Both the position numbers and the translations under genes were made by a program. A DNA stretch of 64,000 nucleotides. Origin: Phialophora verrucosa (taxonomy: Eukaryota > Ascomycota > Eurotiomycetes > Chaetothyriales > Herpotrichiellaceae). Below, piece by piece: positions 1-9,748 of this stretch (the stretch's first letter is position 1; each line of letters opens with the position of its first letter). The notes below the pieces were generated by a model. That model was not told the origin of the DNA and did no database searches. It saw nothing but the letters and a program-made list of their open reading frames with translations. The stretch is taken from contig MSED01000003.1 of NCBI GenBank assembly GCA_002099365.1, forward strand, positions 3,410,001 through 3,474,000. The letters are read 5' to 3'.

Positions 1-371
1 CGACACCTTTCCGGTACGCCAGTCCAGCAGACGAAGACACAGTCAGCCACATGCCATCCTTTAGACGGCGAATAGGTCGTGGTGGACGAATATTAATCGA
101 TCGGAGACTGCCTCGTGCCGGGCGAGATTCCCTCAGAGAAGATGACCGATGGAGATATGACTCGCCTGATGAGGACGATTTCTCTGACGAGGAGCTGACT
201 TTCCCCGATCTGACTTTTGCTCGCATGTCACAGCGAGCCTACCTCATCGGCAGTAGTCGACCATCGGAAAACGCCCAGTTAATGGCAGCGAGGAAATCGC
301 AATCCGAGACCGCCGGTCCGAGTCATTCCTCACCAGCGGGGCATGCGCAGCCGACCCCTGCTCCTTCTTGA
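1..371 (+). CDS. epl1: Enhancer-of-polycomb-like protein, C-terminal part (5' truncated by window)
   Basis: The frame is open from base 3 to a stop at 369-371, so this is the 3' end of a gene that begins outside the window. The visible protein runs from a short lead-in (TPFRYASPADED) into FRRRIGRGGRILIDRR and an acidic DRWRYDSPDEDD stretch, then RAYLIGS and a Ser/Pro-rich tail. An Arg/Gly-rich block followed by an acidic segment is what I know from the C-terminal region of fungal EPL1, the scaffold of the NuA4 histone acetyltransferase. The assignment rests on these motifs only. The catalytic-module-binding EPcA region would lie upstream and cannot be seen. The ATG at 51 is internal, not a start. 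The gene is convergent with the SET-domain gene, leaving 276 bp between the two stops. Confidence 0.55.
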   Translation, partial: TPFRYASPADEDTVSHMPSFRRRIGRGGRILIDRRLPRAGRDSLREDDRWRYDSPDEDDFSDEELTFPDLTFARMSQRAYLIGSSRPSENAQLMAARKSQSETAGPSHSSPAGHAQPTPAPS

Positions 372-647
372 ATGTGTTGTTCTTGTTGTTGGATAACAGT
401 TTTCTTTCCGTCTGAACGAGAGCACAATTCACAAAACTCTCAGAAGGTCCGACCACCCTCGGGCTCTGTCAGTGTTGCAGCAGATGCAGACGCCACATTT
501 GGCTTGTATGATGAGGTTGACCGACGGGGTTAGATTGAGAGCCCGTCGTCGGTCGACACGACAGAGCTGTTGTGTGAATGGTGACCGACTTGTACATACT
601 AGTGAGGCCAGCGCCTCCCAATCGGAAAGATGAAAGCCTAAGAATGC

Positions 648-2220
648 TCATCGGCCTCTTTCCTTCCGTGCGGTCTTCTTCGGCCTCGAATTGAAGTCGT
701 TGTCGAGTGCTCGTTTGGTCGAGCTTGAAGCAATCTCCTCTGTTTTGCCTGCAATATGATTTTGGCACAGGCCAAGAAGCTGGTGCAGTATTTCCTTTTC
801 TCCGAGCCGGACCTTCAAAGCCATAGTGTATCGAGACTCACTGCAGCCAGAATCAATCAGAACCTGCTTTGATTCAGCAGTGCCCAGTGCTTTCAGTGCA
901 GACCTGTCAGCGTCGAGGGACGTGGCGTATTCCGAGAGTCTTTTGGTAAGCACGGCTTGCAGCAGCGCGGCCTCTTTGATTGTGACAGACTCCTTGGGCT
1001 TTTTGATAGACTCCATGCACAACGCCCGTAGAAGCATGTGTATTTGTCCGGGTATTGCATCTTCTAGCTTTCCGACATCCACTGAAGAGCGAGGGATCGA
1101 ATAGCCATCATCGATAATGCCCAGCTCCTCGAGTTGCTCTTCACGCTTCAGCCAGGCTGTGTCCTTTGTACCATGCTTTTTACCGGCAACTTCGAGTAGT
1201 AGGTCATGGGAGATTTCCACGACATCATACTGGGTGTAGTTGTCTGTGATGTAGCCGTACATGCGGAGGAGGTCCGACCGAGGCAAGGGGCCATAGTCGT
1301 TGAATATCTGCTCACCCGCTTTGATCGGTTTGGTCGATTTCATAATGAGGTAGTCGGTTTCTTGGAAGAGACGAGCCTACATAGAACCACAAGTCAGCTT
1401 TTCGAGAGCCAAGAGCTCTGAAGCATACAACGCACATTATTTCGATCAGCATCTGCGTTGAGCATGTCAGCAAGAGGGACCATGCCCTTAAACGGCTCGT
1501 CTTCGTCATCTTCCTCAAACTCATCGTCAGAGTCGTTGTCTTCGTTGTCCTTCTCGTCGTCTTTGTCGAGATCGAAGGCATATGCCATAATCAAGCTTCC
1601 AGCCATATGCGCCAGCTTGATCAATTCCGTCGTCTTTTCAGACTCGTTCTGGCCAACCACGACAAACAAGTCAGAGTGTGAGAGCATCACTGGAATTATC
1701 GTTTCTTTCCAGTTTGCTTCGGCTTGCTCTCGTCCAATCTTGCTGGTGACGGCGCTCGCTTGCAATGCCTCAACTTCTGCTTTGTTCCAAAACATCAGAC
1801 TGTCAAAGGTGGTTGGGAGTACTTTGAAGTAGGGGAACCATGGCGAGTTCTCTTTCTGGAGATATTCGTATATGATGGTGACTATCAACGGCGGCCATGC
1901 TCCTGTCTCCTTGAGAGGCTCAATCACCGAGGAGGGGAGGCTGGAGGTGGTGGTTGCAAGCACAAGTGATTTGGGAATAGCGAACAGTTCTTCGTCTTCT
2001 TCGATGTCCTCGGCGGCGACTGAAGGAATGGTTAGCAGATGGCTTCCAGTTAAGAGACAGAAGGCGGACCAGCTCCTCTTCCTGCATTGCCACTTCTTAG
2101 ATCCTTCAGTTGAACCTTTGGACTTAGACGAGTTCCCTCGGCCGATTTGAACCATCCGACGAATTCAGTGGTCGCCTGGGCGAACTCGTGCAAATCAACA
2201 GGATTTAGCGGCTCTGCCAT
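648..2220 (-). CDS. SET-domain protein lysine methyltransferase, RKM4/LSMT type
   Basis: Coding segments are complement(648..1376, 1436..2019, 2070..2220), giving 487 aa. The introns are 59 bp and 50 bp; the 50-bp one has a GCTAACC branch site. Exon 1 gives LSPKVQLKDLRSGNAGRGA and exon 2 resumes VAAEDIEEDEELFAIPKS, the usual start of this family. The SET core is bipartite. NADADRNN sits at the exon 2/3 junction and continues into ARLFQETDYL, and GEQIFNDYGPLPRSDLLRMYGY supplies the AdoMet/lysine-channel NDYG block. An acidic insert (DDEKDNEDNDSDDEFEEDDED) splits the two halves. A rubisco-LSMT-like substrate-binding C-terminal half follows, and the tail is basic (RPKKTARKERGR), suggesting nuclear localisation. 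In yeast RKM4 monomethylates ribosomal protein Rpl42. That substrate is inferred here by family. Confidence 0.85.
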
Positions 2221-3391
2221 AGTCAAAAGGTACCAGCGACAAAGACAAAAACTCTCCTTGAAATTACCGTGCAAAGAATGAGTGAGTGGTAGCGATGGAT
2301 ATGAGAATGCATAGTGGGATGAGGGAATGGCCGATCGCAGGGCCAAGGCCGGATACAGTCGTGCCCAACTCCGATTGGCTGTTGACCTACCAGCGACTAT
2401 TCATTCATGCAACTTCTCCATTGTCACCTAATCGTTCACCCGTCTGAGCAGCAGACAGTATGGATAGATTGCCTATATGGCGCGGAGAATGGTAACAAAG
2501 GGAACTACTCTAATACCCCTTCGAGAGGACGTCACAGGCCAGCCTATTGTGCAAAACTTGTCGCTATTGTCGGATGCGTGCCAACGCGACTGCTTCTGGT
2601 GGTATCTCTTCTGCATCATTTAGCCGGGACTTTGTCTGCTGCTTGCTATATTGGTACTCTGTATCCGACACTGACATTACCTTCCGTTCTCTTTCCCCGG
2701 TTTGCTGCCGACTCTGACGCTTTCCCACCAGACGGACTCTCTGAGGCTTCTCGGTTCAGAGATGCAACGTGACCAATGGCAAAACTCGGAGCCTCGACTG
2801 GCCTCCTGAACTGCCAAGCCAACACCCCTTTTCATCTGAGACTTCCAGTGTTCCATCATTCATATGCTGCCCCGTTCACCCTGTCCAAGGCGCGTTCCGA
2901 CACAGCAGAATCCGGGGTAGATACCTGCCTACCGAGAGCCTTTACCAGCCGAAAGTTCTTTCCAAGCCTTCCAAGAACTCTTGACTGTTTGGGATCTGCC
3001 GCTCATCACCAGTGAGTGATTTTGATCGGCCGTGTCCCAGAGCCAGATCGCCCCTTTGGCAGTTCCTGACTCGCTGGGTCTGAAGCTGGATATGTTGCGG
3101 ATCTTGCAGGCCTGCGGCTGGGTGTTGATGGGCGCCTCCCCCTCGCATCCTAAGGCTTTGGAATGCCTTGAGGTTTGTTCAAAAGGAGTTTATAGTAGGA
3201 AGAAAAACTGAACAGCCTACTCCTCCTTCTGCCATCCTCTTTTTGGCTCGTCTGTCTGTATCTTGTCTTTACCCTTATACTGTTATAAGTGTCTACGATA
3301 TTAGCCCACAGGCTCCTGACTGTCGAAAACGACTTGTAAAAAATCCCAGTGTTAACCTTCAGTAACCCGAGCGTTCCTCACCACCTCCGAA
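2221..3391. promoter_or_regulatory. Divergent intergenic region, SET gene / GPR1-family gene
   Basis: 1.17 kb separates two divergent genes and should hold both promoters. No ORF here resembles a protein family. Pyrimidine-rich tracts around 3220-3350 fit a fungal 5' leader of the rightward gene. No repeat or RNA gene was seen. Confidence 0.4.
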
Positions 3392-4468
3392 ATGGCAACT
3401 CGTGGCTTCGAGATTTCAGGCCCACTCCAACGCTCTCGTTCCAACCACTACTACAAACCTCAGACTCAACCCTCCTACGAGACCGAGTTCTACGTGGACG
3501 AGAAGCTTGGTTATCAAACTCAAGCCACCACTATCCCTGCGTTGAATACAAGGAGAGATCCCACAGCAACGACAACTGCACCGCTTCCGCCGCTCCCAGT
3601 CCCTCCACCCCCGAAGTTTGAAGATGCGAGCATGGTTTCCATCCCTGCAGACATGTTCGACCGTATGTTCCTGCGGGCACAGGACCAGGCTAAGACCGAG
3701 GTTGGAAGTGGCGGACCGCATCATAGACAGTTCGCCAACCCGACGCCCTTGAGTATCGTGGGCTTCCTCCTCGCGTTGAGTCCATTGAGTTGCGACTTGA
3801 TGGGCTGGCGAGGCGCTGGTGGGAACGGAGCTGCGTCGATGTAGGTTGCATTCTTACCTCTTCGTGTCCCACTATTTTGCTCGACTGACGATTCGATCTT
3901 CTCCAGCGGGGCATACTTCTTCATCGGCGGCCTGCTGATGCTTCTCGGTGGCTTCCTCGAATATATTGCTGGCCCTGCCAACACGTTTCCCTTCGTGGTC
4001 TTTGCTTCCTTTGGCGGCTTCTGGCTGTCCTATGGCGCCACATTACTCCCTTTCTTCAACGCCTTTGGAGCGTATTCACCTTCCACCGACGATGACGATA
4101 TCACTCTGGGCCTAGCAACACAGGGCTTCAACGCCTCCTTCGGGTTCTTCATGCTTTTCATGGCATTGCTATGTCTTGTATATTTAGTGTGTGCTTTGCG
4201 TACAAACGCCGTATTCTGCGTCATCTTTGCGGGCCTATTCGTGGGGTTCGTCTTCCTGACCGCAACATTTTGGTTCGTCGCGGAGGGAGACGCTGCTGCG
4301 AGCAGGACGTTGTACTTGGGTGGGGCGAGTTTCTTCCTCAGCTGTATGGCGGGCTGGTACTTGTTGTTCGCGCTGTTGTTTATTGCAGTGGACTTCCCGC
4401 TTCGGTTGCCATTGGTGGACCTTGGTGGATGGGTTAAAGGCTACGAGGAGAAGAAGAAGGCCTTTTGA
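3392..4468 (+). CDS. GPR1/FUN34/YaaH-family (acetate transporter-like) membrane protein
   Basis: Exons are 3392..3840 and 3907..4468, giving 336 aa. The 66-bp intron splits an Ile codon (AAS-I-GAYFF), and read-through would stop at once. The N-terminal ~115 residues are soluble and Pro-rich (PLPPLPVPPPP). The signature NPTPLSIVGF follows, then LSPLSCDLMGWRGAGGNGAA and six hydrophobic segments, including GGLLMLLGGFLEYIAG, SFGGFWLSYGATLLP, FFMLFMALLCLVYLVC, FAGLFVGFVFLTATFW and WYLLFALLFIAVDF. The protein ends in a charged cytosolic tail (YEEKKKAF). Relatives move acetate or are tied to acetate and ammonia physiology (Ato/AcpA/Gpr1). The substrate is inferred from the family. The family is usually about 260-300 aa, so the N-terminal extension is somewhat long. 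Confidence 0.88.
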
Positions 4469-5382
4469 TGGGGCATGATGTCTGTGATGTGACCAGGAGC
4501 TTTGCACGTGTCTAGCACGACAGGTTGTCCGGCCTTGGACGATGCATGAAGCAACAAAATGTACCAGTGAGAAAACATACAAACACAATCTGCAGCCTCT
4601 GAGAGAAAGTTCTACGCGGCAGGATGTAACAATAAAATACACTGATTCAGCCAGAATACACCTCGGCACATGAACACGGTCAGAGCGAGACACTGTTGAG
4701 GTTGCAAGAGAATGCTGGATGGAGCAGGCAGGCTTGTGGGAACGACCACAATTCAGTCCTCGCTCATAGCGATTATTCGTCCTCCTGCTGACTTTGAGTT
4801 CGTAGACGACCAACCTGACCATATGCTCAGCCGTAATTGACTTCAATCAGTCTTGATTCACTGATCCATCCCTGCACGTCAGAGCCTTGAGGCAACTTTT
4901 CTTTCACAGTTCCGACAGTCATATCTCATTCTCCGCAACAGAAAGAACAGGAAAGAAGTGGTGCGAATCAGAAATCCCCGTTAACTCCGCTTAGACGACT
5001 CTGCACGTCAACTACAATATCGGCACCGACCTCGTCGAATAGCAAGAATAGCAGTACCTTACGAGGCGGGATCCAGGCTCTGGCTTTCAATTTCTCATCC
5101 GCCTTGCGCAAGGTCCTCCGATGCACCATCCTGTGACGGCGTCAACACTCGCGCACTCAAGCTGCAAGGAGATCTAGTTCGACCAGGCAAAAGCTGGTGC
5201 CGATAAGGCTACTGGTGGAGGGTTTCGAAGAAGCCACTGTCTCATAGGCAATCCTCCTCAACGAGCAGCAATTTCAGTGACGAATACTTTCTAAGGAAAG
5301 CGCCTCCAACCACTTCATTGACCCCCATCATACCGAGTACAAACACCCTCTCATCTCGCACTTCCCATCTCCACCTTTCACC
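4469..5382. other. Intergenic region upstream of KAE1
   Basis: 914 bp with 3' flank of the transporter gene and the promoter and leader of KAE1. The minus-strand frame at 4235-4846 overlaps the transporter and has no family features. The last 40 bases before the KAE1 ATG are C/T-rich (CACTTCCCATCTCCACC), typical of fungal leaders. Confidence 0.4.
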
Positions 5383-6510
5383 ATGCCCATAGCCCTCGGG
5401 CTCGAAGGCTCCGCCAACAAACTCGGCGTCGGGCTCATCTACCACTCGGGGGTCCCCAACTCGACGACTCACCCATCCAAACAGTCTCAAGCTCAATCAC
5501 AGCCCGAAGTCCGCATCCTCTCCAACATACGACACACGTACCACGCGCCCCCTGGCGCGGGCTTCCTCCCCAAGGACACGGCACTCCACCACCGCAGCCA
5601 CGTGGCGTCTCTCGTTCTCCAAGCCCTCCAGGAAGCCGAGATCAGCCCGGACGACCTGGACTGCATATGCTACACGCGCGGGCCCGGGATGGGGGCGCCG
5701 CTGCAGAGCGTGGCGCTCGCGGCACGGACGCTGGCGCTGCTGTGGAACAAGCCGCTCGTCGGCGTCAACCACTGCATCGGCCACATCGAGATGGGGCGGA
5801 GCATCACGGGCGCCACCAACCCGGTCGTCCTGTACGTGTCGGGCGGCAACACGCAGGTGATTGCGTACTCGATGCAGCGGTACCGCATCTTCGGCGAGAC
5901 GCTGGACATCGCCGTGGGCAACACGCTCGACCGGTTCGCGCGCACCCTGGCCATCCCCAACGACCCCGCGCCGGGCTATAACATCGAGCAGCTGGCCAAG
6001 GCGGCCGCGAGCGGTCGCTGCGGCCGGCCGCCCATCCTGGTGGACCTGCCCTACGCGGTCAAGGGGATGGATTGTTCGTTCAGCGGCATCCTCGCGCGCG
6101 TCGACGAGCTGGCCCTCTCGTGTCTGCGGGAGAAGCTCGTCGATCCAGCCACGGGGCTGAAAGTCACGCCTGAGGATCTGTGCTTCAGTCTGCAGGAGAC
6201 CGTCTTTGCGATGCTGGTCGAAATCACGGAGCGCGCCATGGCCCATGTCGGCTCCGGCCAGGTCCTCATTGTCGGTGGAGTCGGCTGCAACGAGCGCCTG
6301 CAGGAGATGATGGGGCTCATGGCGCGGTCGCGGGGCGGCGACGTCTACGCGACCGACGAGCGGTTCTGTATCGACAATGGGATCATGATCGCTCATGCTG
6401 GGCTGTTGGAGTTCCTGAGCGGGGACAAGAAAGGCATGAGACTCGAAGAAAGCACGTGTACACAGAGGTTTAGGACGGATGATGTGTTTGTGAGGTGGAG
6501 AGACGACTGA
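5383..6510 (+). CDS. KAE1: tRNA N6-adenosine threonylcarbamoyltransferase, KEOPS subunit Kae1
   Basis: A single exon encodes 375 aa. In the cytosol and nucleus this subunit transfers threonylcarbamoyl from TC-AMP to A37 of ANN-decoding tRNAs, within KEOPS (with Bud32, Cgi121, Pcc1). The start IALGLEGSANKLGVGL is the ASKHA-fold phosphate-1 motif. The metal-binding HCIGHIEMGR has both His ligands, and VSGGNTQVIAY, MDCSFSGIL, GGVGCNERLQEMM and CIDNGIMIAHAG complete the expected order. The length is near the eukaryotic cytosolic norm (335-390), with a small insert around residues 25-40 (GVPNSTTHPSKQSQAQSQ). There is no mitochondrial presequence, which argues against the Qri7 paralogue. The central part of the gene is GC-rich, producing long spurious frames on the opposite strand. 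Confidence 0.95.
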   Translation: MPIALGLEGSANKLGVGLIYHSGVPNSTTHPSKQSQAQSQPEVRILSNIRHTYHAPPGAGFLPKDTALHHRSHVASLVLQALQEAEISPDDLDCICYTRGPGMGAPLQSVALAARTLALLWNKPLVGVNHCIGHIEMGRSITGATNPVVLYVSGGNTQVIAYSMQRYRIFGETLDIAVGNTLDRFARTLAIPNDPAPGYNIEQLAKAAASGRCGRPPILVDLPYAVKGMDCSFSGILARVDELALSCLREKLVDPATGLKVTPEDLCFSLQETVFAMLVEITERAMAHVGSGQVLIVGGVGCNERLQEMMGLMARSRGGDVYATDERFCIDNGIMIAHAGLLEFLSGDKKGMRLEESTCTQRFRTDDVFVRWRDD

Positions 6511-6894
6511 CTCGGGGCACGCCTTGGATTAATTGACATGACCAATGAATGAGAGATGAAGTAGAATTGGGCGATTGATGACCAAACAAAACAATTTCTA
6601 TCGTCGACTATGTCAAGAAGAGTGGAATTGTCTTCGTCCGGTTCTATCAATTCTCAAGGAGCTCTCGTGTTCTATTCGTAGGCGGTCATTTCGAAGTTGA
6701 CATATGCAAGATTTGCTGCCATTATGCCCGCGACATCGAACAAGTCCCTGGGACTCGATACGTTTGGGGCTCTGCTGGGCATCCTCAGCGTATTCCATTC
6801 GTCGTGCAGTTGTCAACACCCAGCCTAGTCATGGACGCCGACACATATCCACCAAGTGGCTGAAAAAAGTAATATGAGTTTGGAACTCCTATTG
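6511..6894. other. Convergent intergenic region KAE1 / SNF1-beta
   Basis: 384 bp between two facing stop codons. It should contain the 3' UTRs of both genes. No other structure was noticed. Confidence 0.4.
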
Positions 6895-8546
6895 TTACTG
6901 CGATTGATCGATCTGGATCGCCTTCGGTACAGGCTTGAACGAGATCGTGGTCACATACTGTACGGGATCAGCACTTATCAAGACTCCACAGGGAAATCTA
7001 AACGCACCTTCTTCTTGTACCGCGTAGTAACACTCGTCGCAAGCACCCCATTCTTCACGCTGCTCGTCATCAGGTGATTCAAAACAGTATGATTGGGCAA
7101 TGTCAAAACGCTGTTATCGTCTTTGACTGGCAAAATACCGTTTAAAATCGACCTGCTGAGAAAGAGTGGCAGAGCAGGGGGATGGCCGAACTCCGAGATG
7201 CATGCAGATGCTGCCTTGTACTTGGGTTCTTCTTCGTCCAAGTCGATGTCGACCAAGTCAGGTGGAACGAGTTGACGCCAGTCACCCGCTGGGATCTCTT
7301 CGAGTTGGGGGTCAGTGAAGGTCGACTCCTCTGGGGTTTGCTGGCCGGACGTGGCTTGTTCGCTTTGTTCCTCGGGCGCAAGAAGAGCAGTCGACTTGGC
7401 CCCCGGTTGAGCGCTCTCTCGACGTGGTTTAGAGATGTCCTCTGTCGCGATTTCGATGTAGTTGACGAGGAAATTGTTGAAGTCGACGGCAGTGGGCAGT
7501 TCTGAGCTGGTAACCATCTCGCCGTCCACCACGAACTTGAGATGATGTGTCCCTGAAGGAAGGTTGATGGTCGTAAACATGCCAGGACCATCTTTTCTGT
7601 AGCAGAGAGTTAGTAAATCTTGCAGATGCGGGCAAAACAGGCAATTCTCCCCACGTAGGGGACATCCCCGGGTTGGTATGGACGCAGTCAGGATTCCAAC
7701 ATCCATCCGAGACATTGAACAAAGAAAACCGGCATACCTAGGATGTAGTCTATATTTCTTTTCCCAATTGGCAAAAGTACCCGTCACGTAGACCTTGTTA
7801 CCACCTTGATTCCATTCGATGACTGTGGGCGTAGTCTGAGTGGTGGATTGAACAGCGTAAGGCTGCAGTTCGTCACCAACCTCGTCCTCCGACTGCGTGT
7901 TGGTGCTCAACATGGAACTCCTTCGTCTTATGTGGGGCTCTGCGATTGCAAGTGGGCCGTCGCTCTCGAAGAGAGGCACATCGGCATCGCTGCTCTTGTC
8001 TACTGGCAGCAACGTAGGAGAGTCGGGGATAGGTACGTCGGCAATGGGAAGAGGAAGACGAGGCGGTCGGAGTTGGGCAACAGGGGCATATCGTCGGTCG
8101 TCGTAGGGCTGACTGTGGGCAATAGGTCGCTCGTCAAAACGATCCTCGTCCTGCTTGCTCTTCGACATGGGGACATCCAGAGGAGTGGCAGGTTGAGGGA
8201 CGGCAAGTGGTTGTTGGGTGGGAGGTTGCGGCTTGGGCCGATATTCCAACTCATTCTTCTTTTCCTTTGATGTCCTCGAGGATGATCTCTCTACCCGTCC
8301 GGACTTGACACTGTCCGGAGAGGCGGCTTGCAAATATTGTTGCAGCTGAGGCTTCTCGAGATGTTGGGAAGTGGTTTGAGCGACAGCGGTGTCCTTGGTA
8401 GCAGCAGCATCGACGAGAGCACCTCGACCCTGAGAAAGGGCTTGGATCGAGATTCGGCGATTAATTTTGCGGTCTTTCTCGGCCTGAGGTGTCCCAGACC
8501 TGGAGCTGGAGCTCTTCTTATCTTCAGAAGACTGTTGATTGCCCAT
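6895..8546 (-). CDS. SNF1/AMPK kinase complex beta subunit (Sip2/Gal83-like)
   Basis: Coding segments are complement(6895..6957, 7008..7596, 7738..8546), giving 486 aa. The start MGNQQSS is a likely N-myristoylation signal (Gly2, Ser6 region). A long disordered Ser/Pro-rich region precedes the glycogen-binding CBM48 (VIEWNQGGNKVYVTGTFANW, then GPGMFTTINLPSGTHHLKF and VDGEMVTS). The C-terminal ASC domain binds the alpha and gamma subunits: PPALPLFLSRSILN, LPNHTVLNHLMTSSVKNGVLA, TTRYKKKYVTTISFKP. The last 20 residues come from a separate 63-bp exon after a 50-bp intron. Without it the conserved ASC end is lost. The first intron (7597..7737, 141 bp) is a multiple of three and stop-free, and interrupts the CBM. 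The complex governs carbon derepression and stress responses. Confidence 0.9.
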
Positions 8547-9049
8547 AGTGACGGTTATGCCGCGGAAATCTCAAGATGTCGTGCGACACAGTTCTATTCG
8601 GGAATGGCCGGTTGGGGAACGGAGGGAAGAACCACTGTCAGGGAGATAGGAAGTCGGAGCGAAATTTGGTAGGCTCCAGGTGAATGAGCATGTATACAGA
8701 TACTGCGAGATAGTAAAGAATTGTAAGCCAAATCGACCGGCTTTGACTTTGTGGAAATGAATCCGAGCTCCGGTGACGTTGAGGTTCGGCCCTCGAGAGA
8801 AGATCGAAGGGGGGGTTGAAGAGAGGCTGAACTGACCTCGAGATGATGGGGTGGGCGCTTAGTTAGACCCTCGAAAGAGGGCCTAATTCCAGGAACAATT
8901 GCGGGGAGAAGGCGTCATTGTTAGCTGACTTGCGGCTCAACGCGAGTGGTAAACATTCACCTGGCTGAAGCACCGCACAATCACCACTACTCGTACTGCG
9001 ACCTTGAGAGGTCATTCCAGCGCATCATGATTCACACAACACCCTGACG
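8547..9049. promoter_or_regulatory. Divergent promoter region SNF1-beta / membrane protein
   Basis: 503 bp between two divergent starts. A run of seven Gs lies near 8811 in a purine-rich patch. Nothing else was recognised. Confidence 0.35.
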
Positions 9050-9739
9050 ATGGATACTACCGCCACCAGCTCAGCTTGGGTTCATGTGTTCGCGCTGTCA
9101 TATACCACGTTCTCTGCGGTAACAACAATCTTCTACTACACGCTCTACTATCCTATCGTCCGACTGTTGGCGGTGCTATGGTACATCCTAGCTTTTCTAT
9201 CCAGTCCGTTTATATACATCGCCGGAGCGGTCATAAACATCGCCTCTATCCCATGGCGAATATTTGCAGCTTTCGAGGTATGTGGCCCAAATAACACCTC
9301 AAATCTGCAGGAGCTGATAGCTACTCAACAGCCACTCTGGTACTTTCTCGGTAGCGCGGCTTTCATAGGCCTGTTACTCGCACTAGTCTTACACTTCACC
9401 CTGCACGCCATCGTCGTTGTCTTCCGCATGGACAAGCAACCCGTTCCGAAGCCGATTCCACCTAGAGGCCATGATGCAATATCGTACAGAAAGGCAAGAG
9501 AAGAGAAGAAAAGGAAACAGCTTGAAGGACAACAGAGACTGGCCACCCAAGCCAGATTGATTGCCTCCCAACCGCTTTTGCAAGAAGTCGTGCGGGAAGC
9601 CAGGAAAATGCCGTTGACCACGTCGTCAGGCCCGTTGAGCCCGGTCAGTCCCACAAACACCCTACCAGCACGGCCAGGGCTGTTGCAGGAGACGATTCTG
9701 GAACATAGCGAGGAGGATGACGATGACTCGGTCTTTTGA
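9050..9739 (+). CDS. Small membrane protein with coiled basic tail, unknown function
   Basis: Proposed exons are 9050..9277 and 9332..9739, giving 211 aa. The 54-bp intron (GTATGT ... CTACTCAACAG) is in frame and stop-free, so an unspliced reading of 229 aa is also open. Splicing joins PWRIFAAFE to PLWYFLGSAAFIGLLLAL, which gives cleaner membrane topology. Hydrophobic segments lie at about residues 16-40, 43-68 and 78-100. After them comes a basic, Gln/Arg-rich helix (YRKAREEKKRKQLEGQQRLATQ) and an acidic end (HSEEDDDDSVF). I recognise no named family. It may sit in an endomembrane with the charged tail in the cytosol. Its stop lies only 9 bp from the convergent COQ8 stop. Confidence 0.65.
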   Translation: MDTTATSSAWVHVFALSYTTFSAVTTIFYYTLYYPIVRLLAVLWYILAFLSSPFIYIAGAVINIASIPWRIFAAFEVCGPNNTSNLQELIATQQPLWYFLGSAAFIGLLLALVLHFTLHAIVVVFRMDKQPVPKPIPPRGHDAISYRKAREEKKRKQLEGQQRLATQARLIASQPLLQEVVREARKMPLTTSSGPLSPVSPTNTLPARPGLLQETILEHSEEDDDDSVF

Positions 9740-9748
9740 GCCCACGGG

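Noticed and set aside
4235..4846. 203-codon minus-strand frame
   Set aside because: Overlaps the transporter exon antisense and has no domain or credible composition.
5497..6396. 299-codon minus-strand frame opposite KAE1
   Set aside because: Arg/His/Asp/Ala-rich antisense translation of a GC-rich gene. The plus strand has all KAE1 motifs.
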